Assembly (NCBI GenBank): GCA_947626565.1
Contig: CANQSQ010000002.1
Span: forward strand, 1 to 64,000
DNA from: an uncultured Bacilli bacterium
GTDB lineage: Bacteria > Bacillota_I > Bacilli_A > RF39 > UBA660
Direction: 5' to 3'
DNA: 64,000 nucleotides
Shown here piece by piece: positions 26,560 to 36,073 of the stretch; position 1 is the stretch's first letter, and each line of letters starts with the position of its first letter. The notes below the pieces were generated by a model. That model had not been told where the DNA came from. It searched no databases and saw only the letters and a list, made by a program, of their open reading frames with translations. A program made the position numbers and the translations under genes.

Positions 26560-28356
26560 ATGAATAAAAAGGTTAAGAAAGTTTTGAAATTAGTAATAAC
26601 CGTTGTTATTATTGGTTTATTTGTATGGTTTTTAGTAATTAATCCTTTCTTGAAGTTTAAAGACTATGAAAAGACGATGACTGAGGCAGCTGAAAGATAT
26701 TTTAGACATAATGAAAATGAGTTACCTACTGGTGAGAGAGTAAAGTCAATATCGTTGCAAGATTTGTATTATAAGGCTTATGTAAAAGAAGATTTTTATA
26801 TTCCTTATACTAAGAGTCCTTGTTCTTTAACAGAAAGTTGGGTTAAAGTAAAAAGAGAAAATGGTGAATATAAATATTATACATATTTACAATGCGGCGT
26901 TTTATCTTCAACTATTGATCATAAGGGACCAACGATTACTTTGAATGGTGAAAGTAAAGTACGGGTAAGTAAAAATGAAAAATTTGAAGATCCGGGCGTA
27001 AAAAGTGTCGTAGATAATAATGATGGCAAGATAGATGAAAAGGAAGTTACGATAAAAGGAAAAGTTGATACTAGTAAGACAGGAACTTATGAAATAAGAT
27101 ATATTGCTTTTGACAGCTTAAATAATAGAACAGAAGTAAAAAGAGAAGTTGAAGTAGTAGAAGTACTTAAGTCAACAATTAAAGAAGCTACCAAAGATAA
27201 AGGCTATTATAGTGGAGAAAATCCAAATAATTATATTTATTTTTCAAGTATGCTATTTAGAATAATTGGTTTAGATGGTGAAAATGTAAAAATAGTAGCA
27301 GATAGTGATATTGCTAATGTCAATTATAATGGTATTGATAAATGGTTAGATGATTATTTTTATAGTCATTTGAGTAAAGAATCAAAAAAATTAATTGTAG
27401 AAAATAAGTATTGTAATCAACAGGTAGATGATAATAGCTTAAAAATTGATAAATGTAGTTCTTATACAAGTAAAAGAAAAGTATATATTCCTTCAGTGAT
27501 AGATGTAAATAAGGCTCAAGGTAGTGATGGTAACTTTATGAGACCATTGACAATGAGTTGGGTTGCAAATGCTAAAGATAAGGATATGGCCTATATAACA
27601 AGAAGTTACTTTGTTTCTGGTTCTAATGTCGATTTAGAATTTATGAGTTTTGAGAAAAAGTATAATTTTGGAGTAAGACCAGTTATTACAATAAAAGGTG
27701 ATGCATTAATTACTGATGGTGATGGTAGTAGAAATAATCCTTATCGCTTAGGTGATGTAAAGAAAGCCGAGGCTAAGGAAAAAGTAAGTGATAGATATAG
27801 TGGTGAATATATAAAACTTTCAGGAATGACTTGGAGAATAATAGAAGGCGAAAGTGATGGAACTACTAAGATTATAGCAACTACTGCGTTAGCTCGTGGA
27901 GGACAAGTTATTTTAACAAATTATGAAGATGATGGAGCTGTTAGTTATAATCCTAAGGAGAAAGGTAATATAGGTTATTATATAAATAATAGTTTATCAG
28001 AATATATTGATAGTTCTTACTTTACTAATAAACAAATAGAAGTTCCAATCTATAAAAGTGTTTCTAGTTATGGTGGAGAAGTAAATACTAAGAAGTATAA
28101 AGTAAAATTCTCAGCACCTAATATGTATGATATGTTTAGTGCTGCCGATAGCAATGTTTATGGTTCATATTGGTTGATTAATTCTTCAAATGATGAATTA
28201 GTACGAAATGGTATTTCACAAGTAGGAGTTGTGATGTATGGTGATATGGCTATAACAATGGATTTCGGAATTAGAGTTGTTGGTTACTTAAAGGATGGTT
28301 GTACAATAGTTAAAGGTGACGGTACATATGATAATCCTTATACAATTGCAAAGTAG
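26560..28356 (+). CDS. Membrane-anchored surface protein: DUF5011-like Ig domain plus two copies of a locus-specific domain
   Basis: 598 aa. One N-terminal membrane helix (about 9-29), then a region of about 90 residues shared with the protein at 50031-51293 (A-E-R-Y-F-R-H-N-E-N-E-L-P and A-S-V-A-Y-F-K-D-H-P-E-S-L-P). An Ig-like DUF5011 domain (about 122-200) follows. Two copies of a beta-rich domain come next (about 215-395 and 400-598); each starts with a W/F-R-I-I strand and ends with a G-D-G-(S/T)-x-x-N-P-Y motif. The same domain occurs once in the protein at 50031 and once in the vWA protein at 53399. A surface component of the pilus/T4SS apparatus is likely. Confidence 0.65.
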   Translation: MNKKVKKVLKLVITVVIIGLFVWFLVINPFLKFKDYEKTMTEAAERYFRHNENELPTGERVKSISLQDLYYKAYVKEDFYIPYTKSPCSLTESWVKVKRENGEYKYYTYLQCGVLSSTIDHKGPTITLNGESKVRVSKNEKFEDPGVKSVVDNNDGKIDEKEVTIKGKVDTSKTGTYEIRYIAFDSLNNRTEVKREVEVVEVLKSTIKEATKDKGYYSGENPNNYIYFSSMLFRIIGLDGENVKIVADSDIANVNYNGIDKWLDDYFYSHLSKESKKLIVENKYCNQQVDDNSLKIDKCSSYTSKRKVYIPSVIDVNKAQGSDGNFMRPLTMSWVANAKDKDMAYITRSYFVSGSNVDLEFMSFEKKYNFGVRPVITIKGDALITDGDGSRNNPYRLGDVKKAEAKEKVSDRYSGEYIKLSGMTWRIIEGESDGTTKIIATTALARGGQVILTNYEDDGAVSYNPKEKGNIGYYINNSLSEYIDSSYFTNKQIEVPIYKSVSSYGGEVNTKKYKVKFSAPNMYDMFSAADSNVYGSYWLINSSNDELVRNGISQVGVVMYGDMAITMDFGIRVVGYLKDGCTIVKGDGTYDNPYTIAK

Positions 28357-28368
28357 GTGTTGTGGTAA

Positions 28369-29187
28369 ATGAAAAAAATTAGTAAAAAAGTCAACAATAA
28401 TACAACTAATGTATTGTTGTTGACAGTAATAGTTGTTATCATCTTAATGATAAGTAGCTTTTATATAATTAAAGAATTAAATATAGTTAACTATTATAAG
28501 TTGGAATCGAGAATTGATGATTTAGCAAAAGCCAAAAAAGAAGATCCTAAAGATGAAGAATATGTTACAGAGGGATGGTTAAAAGTTCAAGGTACGAACA
28601 TTGATTATCCGGTAATATATGGACCTAATTATGATTTTTCATATAAAACAGATAATTTTGTATGGACAGAGGCCTTATATGATGATTTAAATAATATAAC
28701 TTATATTTCGGGACATAATATTTTGAATTTATCAATTAATCCGACAATAGCTGATAAAGATCATACAAGATTTGAACAGTTGATGAGTTTTACTTATTTG
28801 GATTTTGTAAAAGATAATAAGTATATTCAATATTCACTTAATGGTAAAGAATATATTTTTAAGATATTTGCTGTATCTTATCCAGATAATGATGATTTAG
28901 ATTTATTTAATGAAAAAGAATATACCAGTAAGGAAATGAAAAGTTATATTAAAAACGCCTTAGATGAAAGTATATATGATTTTGATATAGATGTTAATGA
29001 AAAAGATAAAGTAATTTCCTTAGTTACATGTACACGAATGTATGGTTATGATAAATCATTTAAAGTTGACGCTAGATTAGTTAGAAATGGGGAGAAGATA
29101 ACTAATTATGGTGTTCAAGAAAATGATAATTATAAAGAGTTAGAAAACGTTATGAAAGGTGGTAATGTAGATGAAAGCAAAGCATAA
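28369..29187 (+). CDS. Sortase, class B-like
   Basis: Cysteine transpeptidase that attaches surface proteins to the wall or links pilin subunits. 272 aa: an N-terminal membrane anchor (about 17-36) and a catalytic beta-barrel with His about 116 (I-S-G-H-N), Cys about 221 (L-V-T-C-T) and Arg about 236 (D-A-R-L-V). The G-W-L-x-V-Q-G-T-N-I-D-Y-P-V-I-Y start and the long helix between beta strands 6 and 7 suggest class B. No protein in the window has an LPXTG-type signal, so its substrate is unclear. It overlaps the next gene by 17 bp, which makes that protein the first candidate. Confidence 0.88.
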   Translation: MKKISKKVNNNTTNVLLLTVIVVIILMISSFYIIKELNIVNYYKLESRIDDLAKAKKEDPKDEEYVTEGWLKVQGTNIDYPVIYGPNYDFSYKTDNFVWTEALYDDLNNITYISGHNILNLSINPTIADKDHTRFEQLMSFTYLDFVKDNKYIQYSLNGKEYIFKIFAVSYPDNDDLDLFNEKEYTSKEMKSYIKNALDESIYDFDIDVNEKDKVISLVTCTRMYGYDKSFKVDARLVRNGEKITNYGVQENDNYKELENVMKGGNVDESKA

Positions 29188-32149
29188 GGTGAGAAAATTT
29201 GGGGTTGTGCTAGTTGTTATTATTGCCTTAATTGTAGCAGTATTAAATGTAAATGCTGAAGATAAAAAAGATGATACTAAGACAAATGACAGTAGTTCAA
29301 ATGTACAAACAAATGGCAGTGGAAAAACTTGTCCAAAAGCTCGAGCTATGGATAAATATGAATTAGACATTGGACTAATTGATGATGATAATTATGTAAC
29401 AGTTACTGCTAAAGAGGGATCCTTTAAAATATATGAAGGTGGTAATTCCAATCTTGTTGATGAAAGTGGTAATGTTGTTAAACCAAATGTTAATTATGCT
29501 GATGTAATTTTAAATTATAATGAAGTTAAAGATGCAATTTTAACTAAAGATTCTCCTCTTAAATTACATTTAGATGCTTCTAAACTAAAAACAAATTATG
29601 ATGGAACGATAGAAATAGTATTTTTGTTAGCAGCAAGTGATGATTTGTGTGATGCAGGACAATATTATGAAGTATTGGCAACATCAATTAATACAACTAG
29701 TTTAGAGGATGTTGCGACTAAGGATAATGAACAATATAATACATTGTGTCGTGCTATTAGAGAAGGAGCTAGAAATGTTGGTATTTCTAATGATGTAATG
29801 GATTTATATAATGCAGATGGGTTATCTTTTTATAAAGAATATGCTGAATATTGTTGGAATGCAAAAGTATTTGTTAGTTTAACAGATAGCCAAGTAAAAG
29901 ATTTAATCTCTGATACAATTGAAAGTTATTATTATGTTAATTATCAAGATTATGTAAATACAGATACATCTTTTGGTGAAGCCTTTAATGCTTCAAAAAA
30001 TAGTGCTTGTAATGCTACAAATAAATCTACACATTGTTTTGAAGATATAAAGTCATCTGATTTGACAGTTAAAAATTTAAAATGTAATTCTAATTATAGT
30101 TTAGGTAATGTTTCTCAAGAATATACATATCCTAATATAACATCTTATTATGGAAAAAATGTTACTGATTATAAGGTTACTTATGAGTATCATAAAACTG
30201 GTTCTGGTTGGTTAAAAGATGGTAAAGGAAATGTATTAAGAACTAATTATGGTTCTACAGAAAAAGAAGATAAAACTGTTTGTAAGAGAGTCTGTGAAGA
30301 AGCCGTTGATGTAGAATATGGTCCTCCGGTTGCTTCAATTGCTGGTGGTTGTTTTGAATATCGAGTTAAAGTTACAAGTAGAGTAAAATGTACAGGTGAA
30401 GTAACTCCTGGTAGTACTCCTGTAAAAAGTAAAGTATGTGAGCCTATACCTAACTGTGCTAATAGAGCAGTTGGGGCATACCATGAACATCAAGGTGGAC
30501 CAGTAATTGATTTTGATCAATGTGTAAATGAATGTGATGGTGGAAAATATACAAAACAATGTAGTACTAAATGCTATAAAAAAGTTTATGGTAGTAATTT
30601 AGGAAAAATGGCTGCTGATATGTTTGAAGCAGAAGTAGAAAAAATGCAGTTAAGATCTTTCCAATACTCTGATACTTATCAAGTTAATAATGGTACAATT
30701 TGTGCTTTAGGTGATGGTTATGCAAGATGGTATCGTATTAATGAAGATGCTAAAACTAAAGGAGATCATGGTACTTATACTTGGTGGGATTGTGGATTTA
30801 AACGTCGTAATTATGGAGGCAGTGTATGTGGAGAAGTATGTTCATTTAAAACATATGGATGCAATAGTGGATACTTAAATCATATCGATGTTGATTATGA
30901 TTATAGTCAAAATCTTAATGCTTATAATACTAAAGTAAAAGAATGTAAGGCTGCAGCTAGTTGTACAACAAAGACCGCTGAATTTACAATGTCTGCTACA
31001 TATACAGATGGTGAAAATAGAGAAATAACAGTAGATTATCCATTATCAAGTAAATCTTCATTAGATTCAACTACATCGGGAACTGTTTCAGCTAAGGATA
31101 AATTAAAGAAAGATGCTAATAAAGATACAGTAATATATGATTATAATGGATGTTATAATGGACCAGATGCTAGAGATTTCTATCAGACAGAAATTACTTT
31201 CCCAGGCGTTTGGAAAAATAATAAGACACAAGAAATATCATTCCAAAGACCAAGTAATACTAAAGGTTGGTATCTAGATAAAGTTAAATTCTGTTTACCA
31301 TTTGATGCACAAAATGTTAATGTTCAATGGTGGAACTGGTATTACAATAAATTAGCAGAACAGAATGGTGATGATAATTATTATTATGAGTCTAACGAAT
31401 ATAGTAGTGTGTGTGATGCAATAAAGAATGTTGCAACTGCACCTTATAATCCTTCAAGTATTAAATATAATATTAATGCAGATGTTAAGAATTTTGGATA
31501 CTTCGGTTGGAACTTTAATATAAAATGTTTCTATGCTTTAAATAATAATCCAACTACTTCACCAAAAGATGATGCTAATAAGTGTCTTACAGATCCATTA
31601 AATTATAGTGTAAGAAGTGTAAATAATTCGAATTTATTCCCTGATCCAGATGAAGCTGTAAGTGTTGGAACGGATTATAGTTCGACTGGAAGACAACCTG
31701 GATTTAACTGGACTTCTTCAGCAACGATTCCAGCTTCTAAAGCAACAACGGGTTACGGAACTAGTGATTATTATGTTAATCCAGAATTGTTAATAGCTAA
31801 GATTCAAAAACGTGGTGATTCAATTTATAATAATGATAGTGAGTATTTGGATTATGATTTCCATTTAACGCCTGAAATGTTGAATAAATTGAGAGATTAT
31901 AATAAGGTAGCTAAATCATATACGCAATTTAATGGTCAATTCTATGATTCAAAAGATCAAATAAGTAAATATGGATTGATATTATATAAGAGTAACTTGT
32001 TTAACTTTAGTGGTTCTGAATCAACAAGTACAGGATACGCTAACTTGCTAGGTAATGTTGGTGGTAAGTATGTTAGAGCTGTTGGTAATGTTGGATGTAA
32101 TAATGATGCTTCAGGTTTTGGATGTGAATCATCTTCAAGTTTAGATTAA
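29171..32149 (+). CDS. Large Cys-rich secreted protein (992 aa)
   Basis: An N-terminal signal or anchor helix (about 10-30) is followed by a long extracellular region with about 31 cysteines by my count, many in close pairs (for example C-K-R-V-C, C-V-N-E-C, C-S-T-K-C, C-G-E-V-C). They suggest several disulfide-bonded modules. The tyrosine/asparagine content is high. The C-terminus is polar with no membrane helix and no sorting motif. Translation is coupled to the sortase by overlap. It is the largest exported product of the locus and a candidate pilus-tip or adhesion subunit. No family recognised. Confidence 0.7.
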   Translation: MKAKHKVRKFGVVLVVIIALIVAVLNVNAEDKKDDTKTNDSSSNVQTNGSGKTCPKARAMDKYELDIGLIDDDNYVTVTAKEGSFKIYEGGNSNLVDESGNVVKPNVNYADVILNYNEVKDAILTKDSPLKLHLDASKLKTNYDGTIEIVFLLAASDDLCDAGQYYEVLATSINTTSLEDVATKDNEQYNTLCRAIREGARNVGISNDVMDLYNADGLSFYKEYAEYCWNAKVFVSLTDSQVKDLISDTIESYYYVNYQDYVNTDTSFGEAFNASKNSACNATNKSTHCFEDIKSSDLTVKNLKCNSNYSLGNVSQEYTYPNITSYYGKNVTDYKVTYEYHKTGSGWLKDGKGNVLRTNYGSTEKEDKTVCKRVCEEAVDVEYGPPVASIAGGCFEYRVKVTSRVKCTGEVTPGSTPVKSKVCEPIPNCANRAVGAYHEHQGGPVIDFDQCVNECDGGKYTKQCSTKCYKKVYGSNLGKMAADMFEAEVEKMQLRSFQYSDTYQVNNGTICALGDGYARWYRINEDAKTKGDHGTYTWWDCGFKRRNYGGSVCGEVCSFKTYGCNSGYLNHIDVDYDYSQNLNAYNTKVKECKAAASCTTKTAEFTMSATYTDGENREITVDYPLSSKSSLDSTTSGTVSAKDKLKKDANKDTVIYDYNGCYNGPDARDFYQTEITFPGVWKNNKTQEISFQRPSNTKGWYLDKVKFCLPFDAQNVNVQWWNWYYNKLAEQNGDDNYYYESNEYSSVCDAIKNVATAPYNPSSIKYNINADVKNFGYFGWNFNIKCFYALNNNPTTSPKDDANKCLTDPLNYSVRSVNNSNLFPDPDEAVSVGTDYSSTGRQPGFNWTSSATIPASKATTGYGTSDYYVNPELLIAKIQKRGDSIYNNDSEYLDYDFHLTPEMLNKLRDYNKVAKSYTQFNGQFYDSKDQISKYGLILYKSNLFNFSGSESTSTGYANLLGNVGGKYVRAVGNVGCNNDASGFGCESSSSLD

Positions 32150-32169
32150 TAGGAGGGTGAAAATAGAGT

Positions 32170-32646
32170 ATGAATAAAGGTATGTTAACAGTAGGAATTA
32201 TAATTTTATCTCTTATAGCTTTGTTATTAGTAAATGTTATAAATAACTATTCAACAGGTGGAGAACTTGATTTCTACTTATTAAAAGAAACGACATCGGC
32301 TGCTATGGAAGATGCAGTAGATATAAATTATGCTAGAGATCATGGTTTAGTTAGAATAGACAAAGAGAAGTTCGTTGAGAGCTTCCTTCGTCGATTCGCA
32401 GATGGTGTAGATAATACTAGAACTTATGATATTAAGTTTTATGATATTAATGAAATTCCACCAAAGGTTAGTATTAAAGTTAATTCAAATACTGTTTTAA
32501 GTTTTGATGGACAATCTGCAGGGATTGAAACAAGAATTAATTCAATTATTGAATCTAAAAACATTGGTAATCCTAAAGTTGAAAGTGGCTTAGAGAATAA
32601 CTTTGATGATACTGGTAGAGCTATGGGTACTAGAAGAAATCGTTAG
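32170..32646 (+). CDS. TadE-like / pseudopilin-like small membrane protein
   Basis: 158 aa. An N-terminal hydrophobic helix starts almost at once (residues about 5-25), followed by D/E-rich alpha-helix, F-Y-L-L-K-E-T-T-x-x-A-M-E-D-A-V, and a small beta domain. This is the form of TadE-type minor pilins, with an Ile/Leu-rich helix and an acidic residue soon after it. It stands directly before cpaB. The C-terminal basic, Arg-rich tail (M-G-T-R-R-N-R) is unusual for an exported protein. Assignment rests on architecture and context. Confidence 0.6.
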   Translation: MNKGMLTVGIIILSLIALLLVNVINNYSTGGELDFYLLKETTSAAMEDAVDINYARDHGLVRIDKEKFVESFLRRFADGVDNTRTYDIKFYDINEIPPKVSIKVNSNTVLSFDGQSAGIETRINSIIESKNIGNPKVESGLENNFDDTGRAMGTRRNR

Positions 32647-32661
32647 AAAAGAGGGAAAATA

Positions 32662-33477
32662 ATGGGAAATTTAGGACAAAGTATTAAAAAATTTGCGCAA
32701 AACAAAAATACTGTTACTGTGGTTGGTGTTATATTAGCAATTGTTGTTTTATATGTAGCATATAATATGCGTGTAAAATCAGCAATTAATCCTATTAATG
32801 TGCCTTATGCTTTAAAGCAGATTAACCCAGGAGAGCAAATAACAGAGGATATGGTGGGAGTTAAACAAATACCACCTTCAATGATTGATGGAGCTGATGT
32901 TTATACTAATCAAGGTGATGTTATTGATAAATATTCTGCAGCTGATTCAGTTATACCTGAAGGTAGTTTATTCTATGAAAGAGCAGTAGTTGAAAAAGAA
33001 CAATTGCCTGCTAATATTATTCTTGATTATCCTAAAGGATACGTTTTATATAATTTAGCCGTTGATTCTACTTCAACATATGGTAACTCAGTATATCCAG
33101 GAAACTATATTGATATTTATCTAAAAGCAGTAAATAAGGTAACAGATGAAACACAATTAAAAGAAGACGATAATAAGATTATGTTAGGTAAATTAATTTC
33201 TAATATTAAAGTATTAGCAGTTAAAGATGCTTCTGGACAACCTGTATTTGCAAATATGGATGAGCAAAGAACACCTGCTATGGTAGTATTTGCAGTACCA
33301 GAAGAATACTACATCTTATTAAAGAAAGCTGAATATTTAAGAACTTATGATTCAACATTAATTTTAGTTCCTACTAATGAAAGTTTGAAAGATGAACCTG
33401 ATGATTTGGAAATTAGTAGTGAAATGTTAAAAGATTGGATTAATAGAGTTACTTATTGGGATGAAAATTACGAATAA
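32662..33477 (+). CDS. cpaB: Flp pilus assembly protein CpaB/RcpC-like (SAF domain)
   Basis: 271 aa. One N-terminal membrane helix (about 18-36) precedes a SAF domain (about 45-115; V-P-Y-A-L-K-Q-I-N-P-G-E-Q-I-T and I-P-E-G-S-L-F), then an RcpC/CpaB beta domain (V-Y-P-G-N-Y-I-D-I-Y-L, about 150). In Tad systems this protein helps pilus biogenesis at the cell surface. It lies directly before the CpaF ATPase, as in many Tad loci. Confidence 0.83.
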   Translation: MGNLGQSIKKFAQNKNTVTVVGVILAIVVLYVAYNMRVKSAINPINVPYALKQINPGEQITEDMVGVKQIPPSMIDGADVYTNQGDVIDKYSAADSVIPEGSLFYERAVVEKEQLPANIILDYPKGYVLYNLAVDSTSTYGNSVYPGNYIDIYLKAVNKVTDETQLKEDDNKIMLGKLISNIKVLAVKDASGQPVFANMDEQRTPAMVVFAVPEEYYILLKKAEYLRTYDSTLILVPTNESLKDEPDDLEISSEMLKDWINRVTYWDENYE

Positions 33478-33497
33478 AAGAATAAAGGGTGAGTATA

Positions 33498-35156
33498 ATG
33501 AACGAAAATATATTTGATAAGTTAGATTTTGGACCATTGAGATCATTATTGGATAATGATGATGTTACAGATATTTCGTATGATAATAATGGTCAGATAT
33601 GGATACGTTCACTTACTCAAGGTTCAATGAGAGTAGAAGTTGAAGGGGCAACTCCAGAGTTTATAGAAAAGTTAGCTTTTCAATGTTCTAATGTTATGGG
33701 AACAACTTTCAATAATGCTAAACCTTTTCTAGATGCTGAATCTGCTGAGTTGCGTCTTAACTTTGTACATCAGTCAATTGCTACAAATGGAATTGCACTA
33801 GTTATACGTAAAACACCAGCTAAGATTAGATTGGAAAAATCTAAATTAATTCAAGAAGATTATTTTACTAATGATATTCATGATTTTTTAATAAAATGTG
33901 TTGAAGGTCACTGTAATATCATGGTAGCTGGAGAAACTGGTTCTGGTAAAACAGAATTTGTAAAATATCTAGCTAGTCATACTAAAACGAATGAAAAAAT
34001 TATTACAATTGAAGATACATTAGAGCTTCACTTGGATAAGATTTTTCCACAAAGAGATATTGTAGCGATGAAGACTAATAATGTAGCTAGTTACTCAGAT
34101 GTATTAGTTACATGTATGCGTCAAAATCCAAAATGGATTTTGTTATCAGAGGTTCGTAGTGCTGAAGCTGTTTCAGCAGTAAGAAACTCAATTTCTTCAG
34201 GACATAATATTTTGTCAACAATCCATGCTGATAAAGCATCAGCTATTCCATATCGTTTATATTCTTTAATGGAAACGGATTTGGATGTAAACCAATTTTT
34301 GAGTACGATTTATCGTTATATTCAATTAGGAGTTCATATAAAGGCTTTTTATAGTAAAGAATATGGTAAATTTCACCGTGAGTTGGATGAAGTGTGTGAG
34401 TTTTATGTTGATGAAAATAATGTCCCACAAGCTAAAGTTATTTATCAAAAATTATTTGGTAAACCTGTAATGATTAAACCTAGTGACCATTTGATAGAGT
34501 ATTTGGAAAATCAAAATATTGAAGTTCAAGACATTGTATCAAAGTTACCTTTAGAAATGCCATTTAAGGAAAATGGGAATGAAATGGACTTGAGTAAGTT
34601 TGATTTGGATGATGGTACTTCTGATAATGGTTCTGTTAGTGATAAAAATGATGATGGTACAACAGCTGAGGAACAAAAGAGTAGTCCAGTAGAAGATGAT
34701 AAAAATAGTAGTCAAGATTCTGTAGAAAAAGAGGTTGAAACTACACCGGTTACTCCAGTAGCAAGTACTGAGACAGTTGCAAGTACACCTCCAGTAGTTA
34801 ATACTGAGGTAAGTGCTGTTACTACTCCAGTAGCGGGTGCTGATGCAAGTAATGAGGTAAGTGCTGCTCCTCCAGTAGCTAATACTGAAACAGTTGCAAG
34901 TACACCTCCAGTAGTTAATACTGAGGTAAGTGATGTTACTACTCCAGTAGCGGGTGTTGATGTAGGTAATGAGGTAAGTGCTGCTCCTCCAGTAGCTAAT
35001 ACTGGGACAGGCACAAGTATACCAGTAGTTAGTACTGATGCAAGTGCTACTGCTCCGGTTACTAGTACTGATGTTGTTGCACCAGGGACAGTTGTAGCGA
35101 ATAGTACTAATAATCAAATACAAGTACCACTTACTAAACTAGATCTTGATGAATAG
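33498..35156 (+). CDS. cpaF: CpaF/TadA-family secretion ATPase with long low-complexity C-terminal tail
   Basis: Hexameric ATPase of the VirB11/CpaF family that powers pilus assembly at the inner face of the membrane. 552 aa from ATG 33498; that start has AAAGGGTGA 7 nt before it, better than the upstream GTG at 33489. The N-terminal domain (about 1-120) precedes the Walker A motif G-E-T-G-S-G-K-T (Lys about 151), the Asp-box I-T-I-E-D-T-L-E, the Walker B region W-I-L-L-S-E-V-R and the His box S-T-I-H-A. The core ends near residue 350. The rest (about 350-552) is acidic then Pro/Thr/Val-rich with 39-residue repeats, which ordinary CpaF proteins lack. Confidence 0.9.
   Translation: MNENIFDKLDFGPLRSLLDNDDVTDISYDNNGQIWIRSLTQGSMRVEVEGATPEFIEKLAFQCSNVMGTTFNNAKPFLDAESAELRLNFVHQSIATNGIALVIRKTPAKIRLEKSKLIQEDYFTNDIHDFLIKCVEGHCNIMVAGETGSGKTEFVKYLASHTKTNEKIITIEDTLELHLDKIFPQRDIVAMKTNNVASYSDVLVTCMRQNPKWILLSEVRSAEAVSAVRNSISSGHNILSTIHADKASAIPYRLYSLMETDLDVNQFLSTIYRYIQLGVHIKAFYSKEYGKFHRELDEVCEFYVDENNVPQAKVIYQKLFGKPVMIKPSDHLIEYLENQNIEVQDIVSKLPLEMPFKENGNEMDLSKFDLDDGTSDNGSVSDKNDDGTTAEEQKSSPVEDDKNSSQDSVEKEVETTPVTPVASTETVASTPPVVNTEVSAVTTPVAGADASNEVSAAPPVANTETVASTPPVVNTEVSDVTTPVAGVDVGNEVSAAPPVANTGTGTSIPVVSTDASATAPVTSTDVVAPGTVVANSTNNQIQVPLTKLDLDE
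34770..35003 (+). repeat. Tandem 117-bp repeat in the cpaF 3' end
   Basis: Two copies of a 117-bp (39-codon) unit, nearly identical in DNA, encode P-P-V-V-N-T-E-V-S...P-V-A-N-T-E-T-V-A-S-T. Degenerate partial copies flank it on both sides. Recent slippage or duplication is likely and the copy number may vary between strains. Confidence 0.85.
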
Positions 35157-35170
35157 AAAGGAGTAAACCT

Positions 35171-36073
35171 ATGTATATAGAAGAGTTATTATTTATAATA
35201 CTAGTCGTTTTAGGAATCTTTTTATACAGAAATTATAAGGGAGAAAATGTAGGCAAGTATGTATTAAATCAAGTTCAAGGTGTTTATGATAAGTTTGCTC
35301 CATATTCTTTTAAAATGGTTCGTGAAAAGACTAAAGAGTTAGGTCAGGAATATACTCCTAGACAGTATATGATTCAGATTCTTGTTATTTCTGGTTTTAC
35401 AGCTGTAGTTACGTATTTGTATTTTTATAATTTAGTTATATCAATTGTATATGTACTTGTTTCAATGATGTTTGTTCCATACTTATCATATTTAAGATGT
35501 AAGAGAATTTATAGTGAGTTTTTATTTGAACAAATACAAGTTTATACATCCAATGTTATTATGGAATTTGCTACGACACAATCATTTGTTAAGGCACTTG
35601 AAGGAGTTAAAAATTCAGGAGTACTTGAAGATCCAGTACTTAGTGATGTTGATCAAATGATTAGTATGTCTTATAGTAATGGTACTATTGATGAAGCTCT
35701 AAATTATATGAGTAAATTATATCCATATTATATAGTTAAAAATATGCACCAATTATTTTTACAAATTACTAAAGAGGGTGCAAGAGATTCTTCAGAATCG
35801 TTGGAAAATATGCAACAAGATATCGATATGTTAGTTGAAAGTGTATATCGTGATAGAATTGAAAGAGCATCTTTCCATAAGTCTTTTTTACAATTTGGTG
35901 TCATGCTGTATTTGATGGTTATGTTAGTTCAATACTTATTAGGTAGAGAGACATATTTAGTTTTGTTGGATAGATGGTATGTTTCAGGACTTTTACATGG
36001 AGTATTGATAGTTAATACTTACTTCCTATTAAAAGGTGAAAAATACTATAATGAGAATGTAGGTGCAGAGTAA
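35171..36073 (+). CDS. tadB: Flp pilus assembly TadB-like membrane protein
   Basis: 300 aa with a T2SS-F (GspF) fold: a helix at the N-terminus, two helices about 75-125, a cytosolic helical domain and two C-terminal helices (about 240-290). Motifs of the family include the M-x-x-x-Y-x-x-G-x-x-x-E-A-L region (I-S-M-S-Y-S-N-G-T-I-D-E-A-L) and R-D-R-I-E-R-A. It forms the inner-membrane platform with TadC. It follows cpaF by 14 bp and overlaps tadC by one base. Confidence 0.82.
   Translation: MYIEELLFIILVVLGIFLYRNYKGENVGKYVLNQVQGVYDKFAPYSFKMVREKTKELGQEYTPRQYMIQILVISGFTAVVTYLYFYNLVISIVYVLVSMMFVPYLSYLRCKRIYSEFLFEQIQVYTSNVIMEFATTQSFVKALEGVKNSGVLEDPVLSDVDQMISMSYSNGTIDEALNYMSKLYPYYIVKNMHQLFLQITKEGARDSSESLENMQQDIDMLVESVYRDRIERASFHKSFLQFGVMLYLMVMLVQYLLGRETYLVLLDRWYVSGLLHGVLIVNTYFLLKGEKYYNENVGAE

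Noticed and set aside
34551-35123. Long open frames on the minus strand opposite the cpaF tail
   Set aside because: They are low-complexity mirrors of the Pro/Thr repeat, with no ribosome site, and overlap a well-supported gene.
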